Origin: Leptobrachium leishanense
Taxonomy: Eukaryota; Chordata; Amphibia; Anura; Megophryidae
Direction of reading: 5' to 3'
DNA: 64,000 nt
NCBI GenBank assembly: GCA_009667805.1
Contig: RXON01001467.1
Coordinates: 53,554 to 117,553 of the forward strand
A program made the translations under genes and the position numbers. How positions within the stretch are numbered: the stretch's first letter is position 1; every line of letters starts with the position of its first letter. Below the pieces are notes generated by a model, which was not told where the DNA came from, did no database searches, and saw only the letters and a program-made list of their open reading frames with translations. Positions 43,426-53,410 of this stretch are shown piece by piece.

Positions 43426-46400
43426 AATGCGAGCCCTCCGGGGGCGCAAAGGACCTGGCTTGGTCGGATGGGAATGGTGAAATCGACGAAGATGAGGCGC
43501 ATGTATGTTCACGGCAGGTTCCCAGGATCTCTCCTCCGGACCGTAGCCCCTCCAATGGATCAGATATTGGAGTTGACGACGCCTATATCTGGAATCCAGG
43601 ATACGATGAATTTCATATTCAGGTTCACCGTCGACTGGAAGGGGTGGAGGTCTCGTGTTAACCTGCGAGGAGAAGGAAGGTGCTGTCCAAGGTTTGAGGA
43701 GCGAGACGTGGAAGACCGGGTGAAGATGCAGGTCGTCGGGCAACTGAAGACGGATGGCGGTCGGAGATATTATGGCCGTAATAGGAAAGGGACCTATATA
43801 TGTAGGTCCCAACTTTTTGGTGGGGCAAGTGAGCCGAAGATTTCGGGTAGAGAGCCATACTTTTTGATTCACCTCGTATGCAGGAGGCGGTCTGCGTTTC
43901 AAATCCGCGTAAGCTTTGTAAGTGTCTTGTGCTTGTCGATGCCCGTCGCGTAGACGTTCCAGACGTTCACGAGCGTCAGGAACAGTCTCCATCCGAGGCA
44001 AGTCGGGGAGAAGACTAGGGTGATAGCCATAGGTGAGAAAAAAAGGTGACTCACGTAGTGATTGGTGGTGACCAGAATTGTAGGCGAATTCAGCAGCAGG
44101 TAGCAAACCTACCCAATCATCTTGTAAATGACAGGTATAGCACCGAAGATATTGTTCCACGATCTGATTGGTTCTCTCGGTCTGTCCATTCGTCTGTGGA
44201 TGATAAGCAGATGACAGTTTCACATGTATTTTTAGCGAGAGACAAAACATCCTCCAAAAACGAGAGGTGAATTGAGACCCCCTATCCGATAAGATGGAGG
44301 CGGGAATTCCATGTAGGCGAAATATTTCTTTGTGGAATAAGGAGGCGGTTACTTTAGCAGTGGGTAAACCTTTGGTGGGTATGAAATGGGCCATTTTTGT
44401 CAGGCGGTCAACCACGACCATTATGGTCGTACAACCTTGAGAAGGGGGTAGGTCAACGATGAAATCCACGGTTAGGTCCTTCCATGGATGATCTGGAACA
44501 GGGAGAGGTTGAAGAAGACCGGCTGTTTTTTGTGAGAGCTTTTTATTTCTGTTACAAACAGGACAGGCTGTGACATATTTGATGGCAGCATTGTTCATGG
44601 TGGGCCAATAGAAGTAGCGACGGAGTAGGGCTTGAGTTTTCTTAATCCCTCCATGTCCAGCTTGAGGGGAATCGTGACAGAGAGCGAGGACATCCGGACG
44701 TGCTCCTTCTGGAACAACTATCTTGTCTTGATGTAGACACAGACCGTCCGTGGTTAGGGGATAAACCGTCGGGCAGGTTAGTTGCTTGATCTTTTCAATG
44801 GTAGAGGAATGAGTAGCTAGGAAGTATCTGATGGGTAATATGGAGTCGCTCGTGGATGAATCGGATTCTTCGGGCCCGGGTAGGCGGGACAAGGCATCAG
44901 CCTTGCCGTTTTTACTGCCTGGTTGATAAGTAATGTGCAATTGGAAAGGGAAAAAAAAAAGGGCCCAACGAGCCTGACGAGGTTTAAGTCTTTTTGCGGT
45001 ACGGAGATACTCCAGGTTTTTGTGGTCAGTAAAAACCGAGACTGGATGTGAGGTGCCCTCTAAAAGGTGGCGCCACTCTTCTAAGGCCTTTTTGATGGCC
45101 AATAATTCTCGATCACCGACCTCATAATTGCATTCGGCCAGGGTAAGACGTTTTGAGAAATAAGCTATTGGGTGGAGTCTTTGGTCTACATCGTCTCTTT
45201 GTGAGAGAACTGCTCCAGTGGCTTTGTTAGAGGCATCTACCTCCAGAAAATAAGGTAGGGAAGGATTAGGCAGCCTGAGAATAGGAGCTGAAGTGAACTG
45301 GCTTTGGAGAGTTTGGAACGCGTTAGATGCTTGTTCAGACCATTTAAACGGTACGTTCTTGGTGAGATCAGTCAGTGGTTGTACCAGCTTTGAAAAAGAA
45401 CGGATAAACCTTCTGTAAAAATTAGCGAATCCTAAAAATCTTTGAACGTCCTTCCGTGATGTAGGGGTTGGCCATGAGAGAATCGCGGCTATTTTTCCTG
45501 GGTCCATCTCGATCTTGCCTGGGGAGAGGACATATCCAAGAAAGGTGATACGATTAGTCTCGAATATACATTTCTCCCTTTTTGCGTATAATCGATGTTT
45601 GCGTAATCTAGCAAATACCTCTTTCATATGATGTCGGTGTGTTTGAAGAGTGTCTGAGTAGACTAAGATATCATCGAGATATACTATTACACATATATCT
45701 AATAAATCCCTAAATATGTCATTTACCAGGTGTTGGAATGTCGCCGGAGCATTACATAATCCGTAGGGCATAACTAGATACTCATAATGTCCGTAGCGGG
45801 TTCTGAAGGCGGTTTTCCATTCGTCACCTTGGCGAATACGTAGAAGGTTGTAGGCACCTTTGAGATCCAATTTCGTGAATATCTTGGCAGTTTTTAATCG
45901 TTCCATTAACTCTGGAATTAGAGGAAGGGGATACCTGTATTTTATAGTGATATTGTTGAGATCTCTGTAATCCACACAAGGCCTTAACCCTCCGTCCTTC
46001 TTCCCCACGAAAAATATGCCGGCCCCAGCAGGAGAGGTGGAAGGGCGGATAAATCCTTTTTGGAGGTGTTCGTGTATGTATTCCTTCAGAATGTTTAGCT
46101 CTGGCTCGGATAATGGGTATATTCGGCCATAGGGGATAGCGGCCCCAGGAAGGAGGTCGATCGGGCAGTCATAGACCCGGTGAGGAGGAAGGGCCTCTGC
46201 CTTTGTCTCGTTAAAGATGTCCTCATATTCCATATAGGCGGGTGGAATGATGACATCTCTTTTTTCCATGTGTATATCTAGAATAGAATGAATACTTTTA
46301 ACAGCTTGTTTCATGCACAGTTGAAGACAATGGGGGGAAGTAAATGATATTGCTTCTGGTTCCCAACGTATGACTGGATCATGGGTGCGTAACCACGGTA

Positions 46401-46440
46401 ATCCCAGGATAACTGGAAATACTGGTGAGGCGACTAAATC
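43413..46440 (-). CDS. Chromovirus Pol: RT, RNase H, integrase, chromodomain
   Basis: Numbering from the Met codon at 46314, which is internal to a frame open from about 46440. Reverse transcriptase spans about 45-250 with the catalytic YLDD at 212-215. RNase H follows with D360, E403, D430 and D473. Integrase has a zinc region (H547, H554, C584, C587) and catalytic D617, D677 and E713 with DD35E spacing. A GPY/F-like module (LGPTYIGPF) lies near 835-843. A chromodomain at about 898-950 has EYEIHRILDSR, W921 and Y924, which can form a methyl-lysine cage; in chromoviruses it guides integration to marked chromatin. All catalytic residues are present. The frame continues without a stop through the polypurine tract into the 3' LTR as far as 42976. 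Confidence 0.93.
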
Positions 46441-47631
46441 AAATGAAATGTTTTCGTGATGTCTCCACCGATAGACATGTTTAGAGGACCGGTTTCTAGG
46501 GTGACCAACCCTGATTTCAATGAAGAGCCGTCAACTAATTTCACGTGAACAGGGTGCTCTTTATTGATTACTGGTACACACAATTTTGTGGCAAGTGATA
46601 AGTCCATGAAGCTACCGCTAGCGCCGGAGTCAATAATGGCGGGTAGGGTGAGGTGTTGGTCATTCCACTGTAGAAAGATAGAAATGGAGAAATGTGGGGC
46701 AATCACTAATGGTTCGTTACTAGGATCAACGGTAGAGGGGGCGTTCGCTTTCTTACCTCCACGTTCTGGTTTTTCAGGGCAGAAACGAACGGTGTGGCCG
46801 GCCTGGCCACAATACAGGCAGAGATGGTTCGATCTACGACGTGCCATTTCTTCTGGAGGAAGTCGTCTGTTGGTTGCTCCAATCTGCATGGGTTCCTCCT
46901 GGGTGGTACGGGGTGTAGAAGGTACCAGATCCCTAGTAGTATCAGGAGGTGTAGGAGGTAGAGCACGACGAGGTTGTACAGACATAGATAGATTTCTTTC
47001 TTGTCTTCTTTCGCGAAGCCGTCGGTCAATGGATATGGATGCTTGCATTAGTAGGTCCAACGTTGGTGGAATGCCAATTCGAGCTAATTCATCTTTTAAT
47101 TGGTCAGATATACCACTGCGGAATTGATTGATAAGGGCGTACTGCTTGAATTCCATAACATAGTCCTCTACAGGACAACGACCTTGTTTGAGGGTCTTGA
47201 TCTCTTGCTGTGCGGTGTCTTGACGAAAAGGGTCACCGTATATCATTTAAAGCTGATAAGAAGGTCTCCCAGGTATCCAGGAGCGGACTTTGGAGTCTCA
47301 GAAGTTGGTGGGCCCATGCTTGGGGTTCTCCTGAGAGCAGCGATATAACGGTGTGAACCTTAACGTACTCATTACAGAAGGTGCGAGGTTTTAACGAGAA
47401 CAACACCTGGCAGTTGGTCACAAAGGACTGATATGAGCGACGGTCCCCGGTGAATCGCTCCAGTAGGAGGACGGGAGGTTCAGGGGCCATAGAAGTGGCA
47501 AGATCCTCTTTGGCTTGTACTTGTACTTGTAACGCGGTATGGCTTACTTGTAGCTCTTGTACTGATTGGGCGATGGCTGTCACCTGTTGCGTTAGGGTAT
47601 GCAATGCTCCAGCTATATCTGCGGGCTCCAT
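46434..47631 (-). pseudogene. Chromovirus Gag and protease, two frame changes
   Basis: Gag probably starts at MEPADIAG (about 47631), only about 18 bp after the LTR; an in-frame ATG lies at the very end of the LTR. It has a coiled-coil-like N-terminus, a retrotransposon-gag core (FTGDRRSYQSFVTNC; LLSGEPQAWAHQLL), a CCHC knuckle (CLYCGQAGHTVRFC) and an aspartic protease site (IIDSGASGSFMD). The frame changes near 47240 beside a T run and near 46455 beside a run of four T/A, after which pol continues. Both changes sit next to homopolymers and could be assembly errors. Gag forms the particle; the protease cleaves the polyprotein. Confidence 0.88.
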
Positions 47632-47637
47632 GTCATG

Positions 47638-47647
47638 GCTCAGTCGT
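47638..47647 (-). other. Candidate self-priming site of the chromovirus
   Basis: On the minus strand, two bases after the 5' LTR, ACGACTGAGC is the exact complement of GCTCAGTCGT in the LTR (47937 to 47928 on the minus strand). No tRNA-type TGG primer site follows the LTR. In Tf1-type elements the 5' end of the RNA folds back on such a site and is cleaved to prime DNA synthesis. Function here is inference. Confidence 0.65.
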
Positions 47648-47649
47648 TC

Positions 47650-48353
47650 TGTCATGCTTCGGTATCGTAGGTTAGTTTGGAGTCCAGTATGCAGATATGT
47701 TAGATAGAGGAGAATGCAAGAGACGTAACCTGGAGAAGAATTGTGTCGGTTCAGGCGGAGTTCATTCGCTAACGAGAAGGGAAGCCAGGAGTCGGTAGCC
47801 GGGTGGTCAGTCAAAATCTAGCGCGGTACAAAGGGGTTAGGCTGGAGACTTGGTCGGGTGGAAGCAAGGGTTCGTTCAACGGTTTCAGTGTTAATAATAC
47901 GAGGAACTTGGGTAGCTTAGGGAGCTGACGACTGAGCGTCTTTCCTTTGCTGTTCTGAACCTTTATGGTGTGCAGGTAATGGGCTCCGCCCGTTTGTGGG
48001 AAGAGGCCCCTCCCCTGCCCCCCCTACCCACTGGGTCACCCCAGGCTCCATCCGGAACTCGCAGGGGCCACGCCCCGCAGGCGAGCTGGGAGACGCCGCC
48101 CCCCCGCCGAGAACCGCGAGTCCATAGCGGGACCCGGAAGGAGGACCGCGCCCCACACCGCACCCGCGAGCGATGACCGCCACGCGAGGAGCCGATGGAA
48201 GGGAGCGGGAGGCAGCGGGGGGACCCCAGCGCTGGACCGAAAGGTCACCACAACCCGTGGCAAGGGAGCTCCCAATGCCCGATGTCCCCCTGTAAGGAAG
48301 ATGCCGATGGCTGTCGTGACACCTCGGCCGCGCCGTGGGGGTAAGGCATGACA
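47650..48353 (-). repeat. 5' LTR of the chromovirus
   Basis: 704 bp, TG...CA. On the minus strand a CATAAAGG TATA-like box (about 47967-47960) lies about 26 bp before the GCTCAGTCGT segment at 47937, which would be the start of the transcript if self-priming applies. Confidence 0.93.
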
Positions 48354-48660
48354 AAAGCATACAGCCGCGTCTGGTGATTTATTTCAGGGCTTAGTCACAT
48401 TTCTGCAGGAGGCACTCAGCGGACTCCTGCATCACCACTCACCCCAGGAACGAGATCCCCAAGGCGGCACAGCATTTCGACTCGCCCCGCCGATTCGGAG
48501 CTTCAAAACGGCGCTCCACTACCCCAACAAGGAAGACCGAATCGACCCCGGGTCTCCGCTTCAACGGAACCACTGCCGATTCGCGGCCAGCCCAGCAGCC
48601 ATCCTCGTACCATCAAGAGGTCAGTAGATCAGGCTGCTCGAGACATCGAGTGCCGTGACA

Positions 48661-48843
48661 CTCGGTAGTCGGGCTGATCTCCAACGTGAGTGCCTTGCCT
48701 TCTCCGCAGATGCCAAAGCAACGCCATCTCCTTACTCAGGCCGCTCGAGACGCCGAGTGCCGTGCCACTCGGTAGTCGGGCCTGACGGCATCAAGGGGGT
48801 TAGATAGCGCAGGACCGCAGACGGACTTCCATCCCGTCACACT
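48661..48843. repeat. Imperfect duplicate with ACTCGGTAGTCGGGC motif
   Basis: GCCGTGACACTCGGTAGTCG near 48651-48670 recurs as GCCGTGCCACTCGGTAGTCG near 48759-48779, with GCTCGAGAC upstream in both. The segment follows the CCGTGACA end of the LTR-like sequence and may be leader sequence of that element. Confidence 0.5.
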
Positions 48844-49560
48844 AATGTGACAGATCTCTGTACCCCAACAGGGTCACATCTGCCAGTGCCGCTTCCTCAC
48901 AGGACCCCCCCATGTTCTAACCCAGCCAGACTCCTGTGCCTTCCTCCAGTCCCTAGACAAAGCTTAAGGACCGGGACCCCATAGAGCCTGTTAGCACCCC
49001 CAGAAATAAGGTGATGCTGTAGATCTGTAGTCTTTGGGTTAGAAATGGAACTGGTTTGCTTTAATCAGAGACACATTTATACAGTTACACATAGGTCATT
49101 TACATACACAAAATCACAACATCTTTTAAGGGAGGTTTTGGTGTAATCTAATTACATTTTAGGTAGAAAGTTAAATTAAATATTATGTAACATTTCTAAA
49201 GGAGTCAAAACCAGGGATTAGGATAGCAGGTATACAAGGGCCAGACAATAGATAGATAATGAGGGACTATTTGCATAATACAGATCACACAAACGTGATG
49301 ACATTGCTCTGATTCAACAAAGAAATAAGATTCAAACTAAATCACAAAGACTAGACAATGCATTCCTACATAATCACAAATCACACATTCTGCACACAAG
49401 AGGGCAATGAAAATAACCTCAGCTCTGTACCTCCAAAACACATCTCTAAATTCACATACAGTAAGAAAGTACATTTAAAATCACACCACGCAATATTAAT
49501 GAACATAAAGTCTCTTTGGGTTTGAAGCGTGGAGCGCTACATCAGTTCCATGACAGCAGG

Positions 49561-49830
49561 GTCTTTTTGTTTCTTTGTACCTTCTCACTGTATAGTGTGA
49601 CCTCTGTATTAGTATCTGCTCTCTCTATTGTGTACATTCTCTCCATACCAAAATACTTTTGTTTTCCCCTTTCTCCCTCCCCCTTCTCCTCCTAGGAAAT
49701 CCCAGTGTCCATTGTTCGAAGGTCCTGTGTAGTTATCTGATCTGTGCAGCTATCTGCTTGATTGTATGCAAATGGTGTTGGTGGTTGACTGTATCTCTGT
49801 GCCTGTGTAATAAACAGTTAGTTCTATTCT
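49561..49830 (+). repeat. 3' LTR, second part (continuation of 42050-42185)
   Basis: After the duplicated GCAGG, the stretch TATAGTGT...CTGCTCTCTCTATTGTGTA through GTGGTTGACTGTATC and GTGTAATAA matches the middle of the LTR at 39681. It preserves the SINE-free arrangement at 49770-49790. Sequence after about 49830 no longer matches the first LTR, so the end is uncertain. Confidence 0.7.
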
Positions 49831-49839
49831 GACCAAGCT

Positions 49840-50090
49840 TGAAGACACGACTCACGATTTGGGGTACCAGGAATGTTCTGCCTGCTGTGCCAAGGAAAGG
49901 CACCAGGTCTACAGCTTTGGCTTAGTTCTGGGGGTGCTAGCCAGGCTCTCAACATGCACCAGGCCTTAAGCTGCAGCTAAGGTACTAGAGAGAGGTGTGA
50001 GAGTCACGAGGAGAACCTGGGTGTCCAGTGAGGAAACAGTATTTGACAGACGTGACCCTGTCCGGGCACAGAGATATGTTACAGGCACTT
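49840..50090. other. No gene recognised
   Basis: Sequence between the split LTR and the TG-rich repeat. No supported open frame. Confidence 0.3.
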
Positions 50091-50096
50091 GCATCA

Positions 50097-50232
50097 CATA
50101 TACCCAGTGTGTGTGTGTCTGTGTATGTATATGTAGCCATCAGTTTGGTGTGTGTTTTTGAGCCGTTAGCATTTAGTATGTGTGTGTGTTGGTGTTCTGT
50201 GTGTGTGTGTGCGCACGCACGCACGCACATGT
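50097..50232. repeat. (TG)n and (CGCA)n microsatellite
   Basis: GTGTGTGTGTCTGTGTATG, then GTGTGTGTGTTGG and CGCACGCACGCACGCAC runs. Followed by the block paralogous to 32690-32830. Confidence 0.88.
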
Positions 50233-50335
50233 TGTTATTCAAAATAAATATCCAACATTGAGCATTTTTGTAGAATCCCCCCATGTTACAACCCAACAGT
50301 GTCCAGTGATTGGCTGGAGAAATAGTGGCCTCTTA

Positions 50336-52680
50336 GGCTAATGTCAGACGAGCGCAGTCTGAGCGCACTCTGCGTGCGTGCAGAACGGGCAGCCATACTG
50401 ACGGAAAATACTGTAAACACCACACAGTCTGTTTTTTTGAAGGACTGAAATAAGAGTGATATAATGCTACAAAAACATTATATTTACGTAGGTTACTCAG
50501 TTACATAATTGCTATAAATCTATATAAAATCCCACTCAATCTAGCAGCAATCTTATACTATACTAATAATTACACTAATAACCTTAAACCTTGAGTATAA
50601 AATCAGACATTACACTCCTTGCTTTCTACAATCCAAATATATTTATTTAGAGGCTGAACAAATTAGCACAACATATATTTACAATAATAATAATGGAAGC
50701 TAAACCCCAATCTGCTTACCCACTTGGCTGCTAAGGACGCGCTCAGTGCATCCAGCCAAGTGGTTCTCCTGTGCTACGGACGCGCTCAGCGTGTCCGAGC
50801 ACAGGAGGCAGCAATGCGCCGGATTCCGGCGGATTGCTGCGCCCCCCCCCCGGTGCGGGCTGACATCTTGGATGTCAGCCCAGCACTCGGGAGCCCAGCG
50901 GGGACATTAGATGTCATCGCGGCGACGCGATGACATCTAATTCAGGCCCCCCCCCGCATGTGCGGAGGAGGCGCTTGAAAGGGAGGGGGGGAAGGTCCTT
51001 CGGACCTCTCTCCCTCCCGATCGGCAGCGTTGCGGGGGTTAACCCAGGCACCATTTGGAAGGGCACAGCCTGCCCTTCCAAATGGTACCTGGCATTCACC
51101 CCTGGGGTGCCGGATCACGAATCGGCGCTGAAAAGCGCCTGTTCGTGATCCTTTCCCGGAGCTGGCCGACATCTTGGATGTCGGCCAAGCCTCCGGGAAC
51201 TCCCCCTGAGGACTGGCGTCACCGTGCATAGCACGATGATGCCAGTCCTGGAGTTAACCCCTAGCTGCCACCAACGGTGGAGATAGGGAGTTCATTGGAA
51301 CCCCCTATCTCCCGATCCGTGGCAGCTAGGGGTTAAAGTTTGGTACTGTTGGATCGGCCAGAGCATGGCCGTTCCAACGATACCAAACACGACTGAAAAT
51401 TTTTGTAAAAAAAAATAATAAAAATAAAAAAAAATTATAAAAAAAATATACATTTTTTTTTTCTTTTTTTTGGTTTGTTAGTGTAACAATATTGTTCCCA
51501 TTTCAATTATAATGTGAACAATGATGCTGCACTAACGATTTTTGTATGCGGTGCGTTTGTTAAAAATCGTGTAATTTTCCCCCAAAAAAAATGTAACGAG
51601 ACCCCATCTCTAATTTTTTTAACAAGCGCACCCCATACAAAATATAACCGCAATTGCTCGCATGTTAAAATGTGAAAAAAAACACTTTACACGTTGTAAA
51701 TTATTGAAAATACATATTTTATTGCATTTTTTGTTATAATATACAGACATGACATAACGTATACATATAATAATGACATATTATGAATCTGCCGAGTCTG
51801 ACGGAAAGAACGATATATAATATGTCTGGGTCATATACTAAAATAAGCTTCAAAACACGTTTAAACATGATGAGCAAAACCGGTAAAAATGACCTCAGCA
51901 CAGAGGTGTGAAAAGCCTCAGCAGCGAAAGGGTTAATGAATAGAGCACATGGCACATGTACACCCAGCTACTTTGATATTACCAATCCTTTCATGGTGGT
52001 GTTGGAGTTTGCAGGACAGAGAGAGAAAGACAGACAGAGATTATAGATCCATTGCTCCTCCTTAGATACGCCCCGTCCCTCCCAGCTCATTTGGTTATCT
52101 TTAGGCCATTTGCCTTCCTCTAGAGGAAAATGCACCCCTTTCAGGGGAGGGGGAATGACATGGACTCTCCAGGTGGGAAAACCAGTTGGACCAGTATTTC
52201 CTCTGTCCACATAGAAACTGCCATTATAGCTCTTACTCATATGCTATTTGAATAGCCATGCCTAAAGCCAGTCTCTTGGGATAATGTGAGGTTGAACCCT
52301 GGGTCCCAACTCTTACAAGGACGTAGAAAAAAAAGGGAATTATGGGAAATAAAAATAATATGAAAAATGATAAAAATTTGAAAAGGATATGAAAAGCCAT
52401 TTTGTGCGTCAAGGTGCTGGACATCGCAAATGTGCTGCGTCTGACATCTCCCCATCACTCACACAGAACGCAATGCAGACGTGGCGCACTCTGTGCATCT
52501 GTGGTAGCGGTTTTAAGTTCTTGCCTAAGTTGCGTCTGTTTGCCACGTGCGCTGTGCGTGCGCAGTTCAGTGCAGATGCACATCGTGTGTGGGTCTCTAT
52601 TGATCATGATTCTATGCTACGACGGACGTTAAACTGTGCGGCGACACGGACGTGATCACTGCATTCGTCTGACGCTGGCC
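50336..52680. mobile_element. TTA-target inverted-repeat element with nested TTAA element
   Basis: Ends GGCTAATGTCAGACGAGCG and, inverted, GGCCAGCGTCAGACGAATG, flanked by TTA at 50333-50335 and 52681-52683. The paralogous sequence at 32762-32780 has a single TTA and no insert, which proves both boundaries. Copy C of the TTAA family (50720-51932) is nested inside. The remaining ~1.1 kb has no transposase; the right 300 bp matches the 355-803 element. Harbinger-type mobilisation is inferred from the 3-bp duplication. Confidence 0.88.
50720..51932 (-). mobile_element. TTAA-target element, copy C
   Basis: Inverted relative to copy A. Ends CCACTTGGCTGCTAAGG and CCTCAGCAGCGAAAGGG; the right flank is TTAA (51933-51936) and the left is TTAC (50716-50719), a one-base decay. 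The hairpin chain occupies 50720-51330 and the A/T-rich part 51370-51930. Confidence 0.85.
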
Positions 52681-53301
52681 TTAGCCGCAATGCACAGAGT
52701 TATTGTTCTTGTCATTAACCCTTCCATTACCTGTCAGTGAGATCTTGGAATAAGTGCACACTGAAATGTTTTCTGCAAAATCACCAACAGGACTGGCCAA
52801 GCTCTGTGATGATGGTAGATGTGTTGTTTGTCGCCTGATCCAGTGAATATGAAAAAAACGAACTTGAGTGAGAATAAAGACTAGACACAAGTTTCTGTTC
52901 TGAAAGATATCTCTATTCTGAATTCTGCAAGGAAAGCATTCCCTTTTTGTCACAATGGGAGGGACATAGAATCATGGATTACAAACCAATAAGAACTTTC
53001 AACGTCAGACAATTTGGAAAGAAAAGTTCAGCCCATACATACATATATCAAAATTAGTACATTCTGACAGGACAAAAGAAATGATTTTTTCTATATCTTA
53101 ACGTTACAAGGATTTTGCAGACTTTTCCTACTTTGCTTGGAAAGGAGTTAACAAAGAAGATCGGTTTCTTATCAACATTCCTTAACTTCGAGAGGGAATG
53201 AAACTGAATAGAGAATATGTATCACAGTATTGAAACAGACAGAAGGGGAGACTTATTAGTTAAAATATATTTAAATAACAGGAATAACAGGATATTTATA
53301 A

Positions 53302-53332
<31 letters not shown>

Positions 53333-53410
53333 TCCACACAATTCAGCACACATCCATATGGTAAACGAATACTTATCTTCTGCCTCGGTGCTATATCCCA
53401 AGAGCTATAT

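Larger units (their letters stand above)
42706..48353 (-). mobile_element. Ty3/gypsy chromovirus, Tf1/sushi type, nearly intact
   Basis: 5,648 bp, bounded by LTRs at 42706-43412 and 47650-48353 that begin TGTCATGC and end GCATGACA. AAAGC is duplicated at 42701-42705 and 48354-48358. The minus strand encodes gag, protease, RT, RNase H, integrase and a C-terminal chromodomain. The LTRs differ at only about six positions plus one 4-bp indel, so insertion is recent. The only breaks seen in the coding region are two frame changes (near 47240 and 46455). Confidence 0.95.
42186..49555. mobile_element. Composite insertion in the 3' LTR, itself holding a chromovirus
   Basis: Begins TGTCACGG and ends CATGACA, with GCAGG duplicated at 42181-42185 and 49556-49560. 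The content besides the chromovirus is LTR-like: 42186-42705 plus 48359-48660 form a segment beginning TGTCACGG and ending CCGTGACA, with an AATAAAG near 42670. A different LTR-like segment at about 48844-49555 is related to 34651-35540. This may be one degraded provirus or two adjacent elements. No gene of its own was recognised. Confidence 0.65.
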
